Source: Spirosoma validum (GTDB lineage: Bacteria; Bacteroidota; Bacteroidia; Cytophagales; Spirosomataceae). Taken from it: 64,000 nt of DNA. A program made the position numbers and the translations under genes. Position 1 is the stretch's first letter, and each line of letters starts with the position of its first letter. The notes below the pieces were generated by a model, which made no database searches, had not been told where the DNA came from, and saw only the letters and a program-made list of their open reading frames with translations. Shown piece by piece: positions 8,161 to 16,038 of the stretch. The DNA is taken from positions 62,001-126,000 of the forward strand of contig NZ_JACXAA010000015.1 in NCBI RefSeq assembly GCF_014699035.1, given 5' to 3'.

Positions 8161-10857
8161 ATGTTTCAGGAACTGCTTCCCAATGAACAGACATTGATCA
8201 CCCGCAATGACGCGGGCGTCGTACGCGACATCAACCATGCCGAAGCGCCCGTAACGCAACCAGCTGGCTCGGCTCGCGAAGCTGCCGATCTTTACCTGCG
8301 TCAGCAGGCCGACCAACTCATGACCAGTCAAGAATCATTACGCGGATTAGAGAGTTTAACCGCCAGCAGTCCTGAGTCCGAGGCTGGTGGCTACCGATTT
8401 CAGAATGAAAAAGCTCAATTTGACATTACGACCGTAGGCTACCAACAAACATTTTTTGGTTTACCAGTCTGGGGAGCGGGCGTGAGTGTACAAGTCAAAC
8501 ACGAACCGTACCGAGTGTTATCAGCGCAACACACCGGCGACCCCGGCATTGACGTAGACCAGCCCAATGACGGCGCCGTCAGCTACATGCAGAACCTTAC
8601 GGCTGATCAGTTGGCAAAACTGCTCGGTCTACCACCCGAATCACTAGCCCTTAACGGGAAAAAGCTGTGGATCTTCCTGTACGATGCGAAAAAGAGAACA
8701 GAAGATCACCCGCACACCGATAATGAGGGATTCACTCAGGGATTCGCCGAACTGCACCTTACTCTACCAATACCTTCCGTAGCTGACTCTATCAAAAACG
8801 GTCGTTATTACGTTGCTCTTGAAGCCCTGTTCACAACAACTGTCCCTAATTTGGGGCCTGTTAACTGGCGGGCGTTTATAGAGGTCGAAACCGGTTCGGT
8901 GCTTCAACTTCGTGCGCTGATCGACAACGTAAACGGGTTGGTATTCACAACAGACCCGATTACGTTGACAGGTAACCCGGCAAATGGCCCAACAGCCAGT
9001 AACGCTACGTTAAATCCACTGCGCCAGTCGGTACCTCTGCCCTTGAATCCGCCCCTGCCGATTGTGAACATCCAGACGCTGACAGGTCAATTTGTGCGAA
9101 TTTCAGACTTTGAGCTGCCTACCGTATCGGCACCTGTTCAGCCGGCTGGAGTCAACTTCAATTTCAATAGTCGCTCTAACCAATTTGCCGCCGTCAATGC
9201 TTACTACAACTGTGACCGTTTTTTCCGGGTCATGCAAAGCATGGGGTTCAACATTGTAAGCTATTTCAATAATACAACCTTCCCAATCCCGATTGATCAC
9301 CGAGGGCGTTATAGTACAGTAGATGGGGTAGAGGTCAATGCCTATTGTGCTGGTAATGCCTCGGGGAATGGCATCGGACGGTCAGCCTATATGCTCGCTA
9401 ATACGACCGATACAACCAACCCAATCAGCATTGCCGCCGACTGGCGCGTAGTTCTGCACGAATTGGCCGGGCATGGCATTTTATGGGATAATGTTTCCTC
9501 ACCCAACTTTGGCTTTGCACACAGCGCCGGTGATTCAGTAGCCGCTATTCTCAACGACCCCACGAGTCAGGCACCCGACCGGTTCGAGACCTTTCCCTGG
9601 ACGTTTTCATCGCTCCCTGCTACGTCACGACGGCGCCACGATCGCACTCTTGTCGATGGCTGGGGCTGGGGCGGTACCCGCGATGTAGGTGGCTACAGCA
9701 GCGAACAAATACTCTCGACAACGCTCTTCCGTTTCTACCGCTCAATAGGGGGCGATTCAGGCAGCGTTTCCATGCGTGAGTTTGCCGCTCGTTACACCTG
9801 TTATCTGATTTTCCGGGCGGTTAGTACCCTTACCCCCGCCACTAACCCTGGCAACGCCAGCGGTTTCGCATCGGCTCTGATGACCGCCGATCTCGGCGAC
9901 TGGACCACTGCCGGGCATTCGGGTGGTGCCTATGGAAAAGTGATTCGATGGGCGTTTGAGAAGCAAGCCCTGTTTCGGGCTCCCGGCACACCAGCCACAG
10001 CGGTTGGGTCTCCTCCTCCTGTTGACGTTTACATTGAGGATGGCCGGGCAGGTGAGTATAGTTTCCAGCCCGTTCACTGGAATAATACGCGCATCTGGAA
10101 CCGACGTAGTGCCGATGGACTGATGACCCACCAGGAACCCGTAGTTGGCCAGCCCAACTTTGCTTACGTGAAAGTAAAAAATCGGGGCACTCAAGTCGCG
10201 ACGAACGTACGGGTGAAAGCGTTTCACTGCAATCCTGGCACAGGTCTGACCTGGCCAAACGACTGGCAACCCATGACAACCGCTCAGCGTTCGGCCCCAA
10301 ATATCGCGCCGAATAATACGGCAGAAGTGGTAGTCGGCCCGTTTGAATGGACACCGACGCAACTTGGTCATGAGTGCATGCTCATGATTGCGTCCGCCAC
10401 CGGCGATGCCAGTAACATCGATAATTTTACGGCAGGCGACTCAATACCCGAATGGCGCTTAGTACCGAATGACAACAACATTGGCCAACGAAACGTAGCG
10501 CCGGTGGCTGCCCTCCCCGACGGCCTGGTTAAAGCGTTTAAAGGCCGGCGATTTTTGATTCGGAATCCCTTCGATGAAGTTGTCAAGTTAGACGTGCGGG
10601 TTCAGCAGCCAAAATGGCTTACAAAACTTGGCTGGCAATTGGTTTTCCAGAATGAGCAGGAGTTGAGCCGGCTCGACAAGCGCGGCAAGATCGAAGCTGT
10701 AATGGCGATGAAGCCGGGAGAGGAATTTAAGCCAGAAACGGTGCGTTCGCAGCGAGATCGGACCATTACAATTGAAGTATGGGCGAATGGGTTATTAACG
10801 GGAGGTATGACCTACGTGATTGATCCGAAATTAACGGAAAACGAACGTGTCGTATAA
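8161..10857 (+). CDS. Putative zinc metallopeptidase, 898 aa, motif HELAGHG
   Basis: The central region contains VVLHELAGHGILWDNVSSPNFGFAHSAGDS. The His-Glu pair (433-434) and His438 are spaced as HExxxH, one residue longer than the usual HExxH, and the following FAHSAGDS could supply further ligands. The N-terminal ~300 residues resemble a propeptide/FTP-type region (NEKAQFDITTVGYQQTFFGLPVWGAGVSVQ). Residues ~640-760 look like a beta-sandwich of CARDB type (PNFAYVKVKNRGTQVATNVRVKAFHC). The start MFQELLPNEQTLITR shows no signal peptide, which is odd for a protein of this architecture; I found no upstream in-frame start that would add one. It is a single gene with a strong terminator after it. 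Confidence 0.65.
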   Translation: MFQELLPNEQTLITRNDAGVVRDINHAEAPVTQPAGSAREAADLYLRQQADQLMTSQESLRGLESLTASSPESEAGGYRFQNEKAQFDITTVGYQQTFFGLPVWGAGVSVQVKHEPYRVLSAQHTGDPGIDVDQPNDGAVSYMQNLTADQLAKLLGLPPESLALNGKKLWIFLYDAKKRTEDHPHTDNEGFTQGFAELHLTLPIPSVADSIKNGRYYVALEALFTTTVPNLGPVNWRAFIEVETGSVLQLRALIDNVNGLVFTTDPITLTGNPANGPTASNATLNPLRQSVPLPLNPPLPIVNIQTLTGQFVRISDFELPTVSAPVQPAGVNFNFNSRSNQFAAVNAYYNCDRFFRVMQSMGFNIVSYFNNTTFPIPIDHRGRYSTVDGVEVNAYCAGNASGNGIGRSAYMLANTTDTTNPISIAADWRVVLHELAGHGILWDNVSSPNFGFAHSAGDSVAAILNDPTSQAPDRFETFPWTFSSLPATSRRRHDRTLVDGWGWGGTRDVGGYSSEQILSTTLFRFYRSIGGDSGSVSMREFAARYTCYLIFRAVSTLTPATNPGNASGFASALMTADLGDWTTAGHSGGAYGKVIRWAFEKQALFRAPGTPATAVGSPPPVDVYIEDGRAGEYSFQPVHWNNTRIWNRRSADGLMTHQEPVVGQPNFAYVKVKNRGTQVATNVRVKAFHCNPGTGLTWPNDWQPMTTAQRSAPNIAPNNTAEVVVGPFEWTPTQLGHECMLMIASATGDASNIDNFTAGDSIPEWRLVPNDNNIGQRNVAPVAALPDGLVKAFKGRRFLIRNPFDEVVKLDVRVQQPKWLTKLGWQLVFQNEQELSRLDKRGKIEAVMAMKPGEEFKPETVRSQRDRTITIEVWANGLLTGGMTYVIDPKLTENERVV

Positions 10858-10861
10858 TTAA

Positions 10862-10912
10862 ATTTGTTTCCCACTCATCCACAAGAGTCCTGTAGATGAG
10901 TGGGAAACAAAT
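10862..10912 (+). terminator. Terminator hairpin after the metallopeptidase gene
   Basis: A perfect 18-bp stem (ATTTGTTTCCCACTCATC and its complement) with a 15-nt loop starts four bases after the stop codon. A short T run follows. Confidence 0.85.
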
Positions 10913-11081
10913 CATTTTCTATGAACCCTCAGTGGGTTGAAGCCCGTCATGACTCATAATTCGGGATATCAGTTTCGACCTCACTATATCAAAATGCCAT
11001 TTCCTTTGATCATTTATTCATTCAGATTAGTGCCTCACCCAGCGCGATTATTTTTTTATGTTCTCCCTGCTGCTTTCTTCG

Positions 11082-11089
11082 TACTTTTG
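11082..11089 (+). promoter_or_regulatory. Candidate -7 box for the DUF4290 gene
   Basis: TACTTTTG matches the Bacteroidota -7 consensus TAnnTTTG and lies 30 bp upstream of the TTG start. I see no good -33 TTTG at the usual spacing. Confidence 0.45.
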
Positions 11090-11118
11090 TCTTCTTTATC
11101 ACAAATCAGGATAAGCCT

Positions 11119-11925
11119 TTGAAAGAATACGGCAGTAGTATCCAAAAGTTGGTTGACAACATGGTCAACATCGACGATCGGGAAAAACGCACTCGTTATG
11201 CGCATATCCTGATCGAACTGATGCGGCAGATTCACCCAAACATGAAAGACGGTCAGGATTACTACAATAAGTTGTGGGACGATCTGTATATCATGTCGGG
11301 TTTTACGCTGGATGTAGAAAGTCCTTATCCTCCGCCATCGGAAGAAGCACTGGGTAAAAAGCCACAGAGGGTTCCCTATAATACCCATCATCTAAAATTC
11401 AAGCATTTTGGACGTAATGTCGATTTATTGATAGCTAAGGCTACGTCGCTGGAAGATCCTGACGAACGGCGGGCTTTTGTTTCGTATCTGACGCGTCTGA
11501 TGCGTACGTTTTATCAGGCATGGAATAAAGAATCCGTTGAAGATGAGACTATTTACCAGAGTCTTATTGAGTTATCGAACGGTAAACTCCACGACGACAT
11601 TCAGTTGATTCGGGAACAAGGGCTCGTGGATGCAACCCCACGCGAACGTACGGGTGATCAACCCCAGCGGATTGGCGGTAATAATTACCGGAATGATCGC
11701 GAAGGGAACCAACGCTCTGGACCAAATCAGGGACGTTCCAATAATCGGAACGATAATTCGGGTTCACAACGAAACTTCGGTAGCCGGAACCGAAACGACC
11801 GCGATGGCGGACCACAGGGCCGTCCTAACAACCGCAACGACGGATCGCCACGTAACTTTGGCAATCGGGATGGCGGTCAGCGCCCTGGCAACAACCGCAA
11901 TGACGGTCCACGCCGAAGACGCTAA
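11119..11925 (+). CDS. DUF4290 domain protein with Asn/Arg/Gly-rich tail
   Basis: A 268-residue protein. Residues 1-165 match DUF4290, a Bacteroidota-specific family often found just upstream of murA (KEYGSSIQKLVDNMVNIDDREKRTRYAHILIELM; the YNTHHLKFKHFGRN repeat of that theme). The last ~90 residues are a low-complexity tail of N, R, G, Q and D repeats, suggestive of RNA or protein binding. The start is the TTG at 11119, because the conserved N-terminus begins KEYGSSIQ and no ATG lies before it. murA follows 101 bp downstream, the order commonly seen in this phylum. Function is not known. Confidence 0.85.
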   Translation: MKEYGSSIQKLVDNMVNIDDREKRTRYAHILIELMRQIHPNMKDGQDYYNKLWDDLYIMSGFTLDVESPYPPPSEEALGKKPQRVPYNTHHLKFKHFGRNVDLLIAKATSLEDPDERRAFVSYLTRLMRTFYQAWNKESVEDETIYQSLIELSNGKLHDDIQLIREQGLVDATPRERTGDQPQRIGGNNYRNDREGNQRSGPNQGRSNNRNDNSGSQRNFGSRNRNDRDGGPQGRPNNRNDGSPRNFGNRDGGQRPGNNRNDGPRRRR

Positions 11926-11931
11926 TATTTT

Positions 11932-12013
11932 AATTATGAATGATGAGGTATAAATGCTGGATAGGATCAAACTATTTCTCTCGCTTATCATTTATAATTA
12001 ATCATTCATAATT
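11932..12013. repeat. AT-rich inverted repeat between DUF4290 and murA
   Basis: Two 25-bp arms (11932-11956 and 11989-12013) are complementary with three mismatches around a 32-nt centre. There is no T run. It may attenuate or insulate murA transcription. Confidence 0.6.
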
Positions 12014-12026
12014 TATCATTCTTTAA

Positions 12027-13334
12027 ATGGCATCCTTTCAAATTACTGGTGGTCGTAAACTAAAAGGTGAACTGATCCCACAAGGGGCAAAGAACGAAGC
12101 CCTGCAAATTCTTTGCGCCGTATTACTCACAAAAGAACCCGTTACGATTTATAATATTCCGGGAATACGGGATGTCAATCAACTCATTGACCTGCTTGGT
12201 GATTTAGGTGTTTGGGTAACAAAAATTGGTGAAGGCGCGTATCGCTTTCAGGCCAGCGACGTTAATCTGGATTATCTGGAGACTGATACGTATAAACGCA
12301 AAGCCGCTGCCCTTCGTGGGTCGGTTATGCTGTTGGGGCCCATGCTCGCGCGCTTCAAAACGGGGCGTATTCCTCGGCCCGGTGGTGATAAAATTGGTCG
12401 GCGACGACTCGATACGCACTTTCTGGGTTTTGAAAAACTAGGCGCTCAATTCAATTACGATGCTAACGACGGAGGTTATTATCAGGTTGACGCCAGCAAT
12501 CTGCGCGGTACGTACATGCTTCTCGACGAAGCCTCAGTAACAGGTACAGCCAACATATTGATGGCTGCTGTTATGGCCGAAGGGATTACGACTATTTATA
12601 ATGCTGCTTGTGAGCCCTATCTTCAGCAACTCTGTAAGATGCTCAATTCGATGGGCGCCAAGATTTCGGGCGTTGGCTCGAATCTGCTCACAATTGAGGG
12701 TGTGTCCGAACTGAAAGGTACCGAGCACACCATGTTGCCCGATATGATCGAGATTGGTTCGTTCATTGGTATGGCAGCTATGACTCAGTCAGAGATTACG
12801 ATCAAAAACTGTCAGATTCCTGAATTAGGTATTATTCCCGATCAATTCAAACGGTTGGGTATCCAGATGGAATTTAGAGGTGATGACATTTTCGTTCCGG
12901 CGCAGGAGCATTACCAGATCGACAGTTTTTTGGATGGGGGCATGATGACCGTTGCCGACGCACCTTGGCCCGGTTTTACACCCGATCTGCTGAGTATCGT
13001 TCTCGTTACTGCCGTACAGGCGCAGGGAACATTACTTATTCACCAGAAAATGTTCGAAAGTCGGCTGTTCTTTGTCGATAAACTGATCGACATGGGGGCT
13101 CAAATCATTCTCTGCGATCCACACCGCGCTACGGTCGTTGGCTTGAATCGTCAAGTTCCCTTAAAAGGTATTCGCATGTCGTCGCCGGATATTCGGGCGG
13201 GGGTTGCTCTGTTGATTGCAGCGATGTCGGCCAAAGGCACCAGCATTATTGACAGCATAGAACAAATTGACCGGGGTTACCAACACATCGATACGCGTTT
13301 GAACGCTATTGGTGCCGAGATTATCCGGTTGTAA
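12027..13334 (+). CDS. murA: UDP-N-acetylglucosamine 1-carboxyvinyltransferase
   Basis: A 435-residue cytoplasmic enzyme that transfers enolpyruvate from PEP to UDP-GlcNAc, the first committed step of peptidoglycan synthesis. The start MASFQITGGRKLKGELIPQGAKNEAL holds the conserved Lys22-Asn23 pair, and the EPSP-synthase-like fold runs the full length. At the position of the classic catalytic Cys (E. coli Cys115) the loop reads PRPGGDKIGRRRLDTH, so the residue is Asp121. Cys-to-Asp at this site is known from MurA enzymes that are insensitive to fosfomycin. It follows DUF4290 and ends at a strong terminator. Confidence 0.97.
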   Translation: MASFQITGGRKLKGELIPQGAKNEALQILCAVLLTKEPVTIYNIPGIRDVNQLIDLLGDLGVWVTKIGEGAYRFQASDVNLDYLETDTYKRKAAALRGSVMLLGPMLARFKTGRIPRPGGDKIGRRRLDTHFLGFEKLGAQFNYDANDGGYYQVDASNLRGTYMLLDEASVTGTANILMAAVMAEGITTIYNAACEPYLQQLCKMLNSMGAKISGVGSNLLTIEGVSELKGTEHTMLPDMIEIGSFIGMAAMTQSEITIKNCQIPELGIIPDQFKRLGIQMEFRGDDIFVPAQEHYQIDSFLDGGMMTVADAPWPGFTPDLLSIVLVTAVQAQGTLLIHQKMFESRLFFVDKLIDMGAQIILCDPHRATVVGLNRQVPLKGIRMSSPDIRAGVALLIAAMSAKGTSIIDSIEQIDRGYQHIDTRLNAIGAEIIRL

Positions 13335-13350
13335 AAGTTTGATTCTTAAG

Positions 13351-13391
13351 TTTCACAGAAAAAGGGCCATCAAGGCCCTTTTTCTGTGAAA
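13351..13391 (+). terminator. Terminator after murA
   Basis: A perfect 18-bp stem (TTTCACAGAAAAAGGGCC and its complement) with a 5-nt loop begins 16 bp after the murA stop; the right arm carries an internal run of T. Confidence 0.9.
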
Positions 13392-13522
13392 AACCATTAC
13401 GACTGCAGTTGAAAATCTCACAACTCAAATTAATCAATACTAAACCTTCTTTATTCATTTTTGTCTTTAGTACGTAACACGTTTAATTTGACACACGGAA
13501 ACACACTAATAATCAAAATACT

Positions 13523-14167
13523 ATGAAAACGCTACAATCCAATCTATCCATCTGGGCCCTGGCAGCCCTGCTATCAGGTAGTTCATTAATGGCTTGTGCT
13601 CAGGCGACAACAGGCTCAACAGCGGCCGCAACAACGAATGACCCTGCTAAATCAACCCTGCTTACTCCTTTGCAGCAAAGTATTACCAGATTGAAAAAAT
13701 TATCAGCAACAGGCGATCCCGACTTTGATTATGCTTTCCAGGCCAAAGCGCATACGCAGGGTATACAGGATTTGCTGAAAGCCGAAATCCAGAACGGCAA
13801 GGACACCGCCATGGTGAATATGGCAAAATCAACGCTGCCCGCCACAGAAGCTGATCTAGCGATGTTTGACGGCACAATGCGCCAACTCAAACCAACGCGT
13901 CCAAGTCAGGCTTACACGCAGCAACAGAACCGCAACATCGAAGCTATGAGCCTGAAATTACAGCAAACCGGCTCCAGCGATAAGCTGACAAGCAACTTGG
14001 ATAAAAACTTTGCTACGTTGCTACTCGACCAGCGTCAGGATGCAATTGACATGGCCACTACGTATCTACAATACGGTAATAATGCCGCGCTGAAGACTTA
14101 TGCGCAGCAATTAGTCGATAAATCCAAACAGCAAATGGCTACGCTCAAAGCGCAGCAGCCTAAATAA
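13523..14167 (+). CDS. DUF305-like lipoprotein
   Basis: A 214-residue exported protein. The leader ends in LMAC, a lipobox, so it is probably a lipoprotein. Residues ~62-115 (DPDFDYAFQAKAHTQGIQDLLKAEIQNGKD...) follow the DUF305 pattern of ferritin-like helical hairpins, with one His kept. Residues ~150-212 (NFATLLLDQRQDAIDMATTYLQYGNNAALKTYAQQLVDKSKQ) look like a second copy of the same unit without its His residues. DUF305 proteins are periplasmic and some are linked to metal handling, but no function is proven here. A 15-bp inverted repeat separates it from the rhodopsin gene. Confidence 0.75.
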   Translation: MKTLQSNLSIWALAALLSGSSLMACAQATTGSTAAATTNDPAKSTLLTPLQQSITRLKKLSATGDPDFDYAFQAKAHTQGIQDLLKAEIQNGKDTAMVNMAKSTLPATEADLAMFDGTMRQLKPTRPSQAYTQQQNRNIEAMSLKLQQTGSSDKLTSNLDKNFATLLLDQRQDAIDMATTYLQYGNNAALKTYAQQLVDKSKQQMATLKAQQPK

Positions 14168-14184
14168 AACCGAACGTTTTGCCG

Positions 14185-14231
14185 TGAATGCAGTAATGGT
14201 CGTATATTCAAGCTTCCCATTACTGCATTCA
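14185..14231 (+). promoter_or_regulatory. Hairpin ending on the rhodopsin start codon
   Basis: TGAATGCAGTAATGG (14185-14199) pairs perfectly with CCATTACTGCATTCA (14217-14231), with a 17-nt loop. The last paired base is the A of the rhodopsin ATG. It could terminate transcripts of the upstream gene or mask the rhodopsin start in the mRNA. Confidence 0.65.
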
Positions 14232-15049
14232 TGGAAGTAACTGATTCTTTTATGCCAACAGCGGGTGTTGTTGGCCTTCTGCCCATGGTCACGTACTTTT
14301 TCCTGGTCGTGGCCATGTTTGCTTTTATAGGTAATTTCGTTCTCTCGCTGGCAATCCAGCCGTCTATTCGTCCAGAGTTTCGTATTGTTCATTCGGTAAC
14401 GGCGGTTGTTGCGGTTGTGTCAGCAGTATCTTGTTACCTGACACAGACGTATTACCACGATATGTTGCGCGAATTAGCGACCGTTACGGATGCCAACGAT
14501 CGGCAAACGCTCATTCGCGAGTCATACAATGCCATTGGCCAATTCCGCTATATGGATTGGTTTATTACGTCCCCGCTGCTCTTACTGCAAATTATCTTTG
14601 GTCTTAATTTCCAGCGAAATGCAGTCAAGCGACCGTTAATTTATTTGCTGACAGCTACTTTGCTGCTATATTTTGCCAGCTATATCGGCCACCAGCAGCT
14701 ATCCTTCGACAACGAAATTCAGGTTGGCATGAAAGTTATCTGGGGATTGGTTGCGACGATAGCTTATGGATTTAGTCTATTCACGCTACGTCGGTTAGAG
14801 CAGCAGTTCGGTGAACAAACGACGCTTACCCAACAACGTGCCTATCGGCAGATGGCCTATCGGCAGATGATGGTGATCATCGCTACGTGCTGGGGAATTT
14901 ACCTGCTTGGCTATTTCCTGACCGTTACGCCTATTGACTTTAGCTGGATTCACATTGCTTTTACTATCACTGATCTCACCGCTAAGATCAGTATCGGATT
15001 AATTGTTTATTTTACTAGTACAAAGTCAGTGGAAAACGCTGATAGTTAG
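14231..15049 (+). CDS. Microbial (type I) rhodopsin with D-T-Q motif
   Basis: A 272-residue seven-helix retinal protein. Helix G carries the Schiff-base lysine, Lys252 in TDLTAKISIG, with the counter-ion Asp248 four residues before it. Helix C reads RYMDWFITSPLLLLQ: Asp109, Thr113 and Gln120 align with Asp85, Thr89 and Asp96 of bacteriorhodopsin. His76 (TYYHDM) aligns with the His that pairs with the primary Asp in proteorhodopsin and xanthorhodopsin. The usual motif is D-T-E/D for proton pumps, N-D-Q for sodium pumps and N-T-Q for chloride pumps; D-T-Q lacks a carboxyl proton donor. A 15-bp tandem duplication lies in the E-F loop. No retinal-synthesis gene is in the window. Confidence 0.93.
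   Translation: MEVTDSFMPTAGVVGLLPMVTYFFLVVAMFAFIGNFVLSLAIQPSIRPEFRIVHSVTAVVAVVSAVSCYLTQTYYHDMLRELATVTDANDRQTLIRESYNAIGQFRYMDWFITSPLLLLQIIFGLNFQRNAVKRPLIYLLTATLLLYFASYIGHQQLSFDNEIQVGMKVIWGLVATIAYGFSLFTLRRLEQQFGEQTTLTQQRAYRQMAYRQMMVIIATCWGIYLLGYFLTVTPIDFSWIHIAFTITDLTAKISIGLIVYFTSTKSVENADS
14840..14869 (+). repeat. Perfect 15-bp tandem duplication in the rhodopsin gene
   Basis: The unit GCCTATCGGCAGATG occurs twice in a row without mismatch, giving AYRQMAYRQM at residues 204-213 in the cytoplasmic E-F loop. The frame is kept. Confidence 0.97.
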
Positions 15050-15124
15050 TTAACTGTAGTACTTCAAGGCGAGACTGCCTCATTCTTTTCCATTCATCTT
15101 ATAACATTCTTTAAATCTGGCTCT

Positions 15125-16021
15125 ATGCGTATTCGCTACGTATTTGCTTTATTGGTTTTCCTCCTGGCGAAACGAACATCGCTGGGACAAAATGGCATCG
15201 TTGTTTTTCAGTCGGATTTCGGTTTGAAAGACGGGGCCGTATCGGCGATGAAGGGTGTGGCATTAGGTGTCTCGTCTGAACTCAAACTGTTTGATCTCAC
15301 CCATGAAATTCCGGCTTATAACATATGGGAGGCATCTTACCGACTCTACCAGACCGTTCCATACTATCCACCGGGAACAGTATTCGTATCCGTCTGCGAC
15401 CCTGGCGTTGGTACCGAACGGCATTCGATTGTCATGATGACTAATTCCGGCCAATACATTGTTACACCTGATAACGGTACGCTAACGTTAGTGGCTGAAC
15501 ACATGGGTATTCGCGAGGTCCGGCAAATTGACGAAGCCATTAACCGCCGTAAAAACTCCAATGAATCATATACGTTTCACGGGCGTGATGTGTATGCCTA
15601 CACAGCCGCGCGGTTAGCCGCACATACCATTCGTTTTGAGCAGGTTGGACCAAAACTGCCGAACGAGGTGGTTCGATTGCCTTATCAGAAAGCAGACGTT
15701 AAAAATGGAGTTGTTAAGGGAAATATTCCCATACTCGATGTTCAGTACGGTAATGTCTGGAGCAACATTCCTAAATCCATCATTGACCAATTAAGCCTCA
15801 AACCAGGCGACAAAGTACACGTTCAAATCGCTCAGAATGGCAAGTTCGTTTACGACAAATCGGTTCGTTGGGTTCATACGTTTGGCGAAGCACCAGTCGG
15901 CGAGGACGTAGCGTATATCAATAGCCTGCTGAATTTTTCGGTTGCCGTCAATCAAGGAAATTTTTCTGAAAAACATAAAGTTCTCAGCGGCCCGGACTGG
16001 ACAATTATTATCAGCAAATAA
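15125..16021 (+). CDS. Exported S-adenosylmethionine hydrolase (DUF62 / SAM hydroxide adenosyltransferase)
   Basis: A 298-residue protein of the SAM hydroxide adenosyltransferase / fluorinase superfamily, whose common members split SAM with water into adenosine and methionine. Conserved parts: VVFQSDFGLKDGAVSAMKG, the DPGVGTER Asp...Arg pair with the right spacing, TPDNGTL and FHGRDVYAYTAARLA with the catalytic His. The Asp-Arg-His triad marks it as a hydrolase, not a halogenase. Unusually, residues 1-21 (MRIRYVFALLVFLLAKRTSLG) look like a signal peptide, which would put it outside the cytoplasm. It ends 17 bp from the convergent ABC transporter gene, with no room for a separate terminator. 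Confidence 0.9.
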   Translation: MRIRYVFALLVFLLAKRTSLGQNGIVVFQSDFGLKDGAVSAMKGVALGVSSELKLFDLTHEIPAYNIWEASYRLYQTVPYYPPGTVFVSVCDPGVGTERHSIVMMTNSGQYIVTPDNGTLTLVAEHMGIREVRQIDEAINRRKNSNESYTFHGRDVYAYTAARLAAHTIRFEQVGPKLPNEVVRLPYQKADVKNGVVKGNIPILDVQYGNVWSNIPKSIIDQLSLKPGDKVHVQIAQNGKFVYDKSVRWVHTFGEAPVGEDVAYINSLLNFSVAVNQGNFSEKHKVLSGPDWTIIISK

Positions 16022-16038
16022 CTGTTTCTGAACAGATG

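Noticed and set aside
9757-10371. Long antisense frames inside the metallopeptidase gene
   Set aside because: Two overlapping minus-strand frames lie wholly inside a clear gene; arginine- and proline-rich composition is typical of shadows of GC-rich codons.
11640-11925. Repeats coding for Asn/Arg/Gly in the DUF4290 gene as a mobile or satellite element
   Set aside because: The frame is kept and the units are irregular; it is a low-complexity protein tail.
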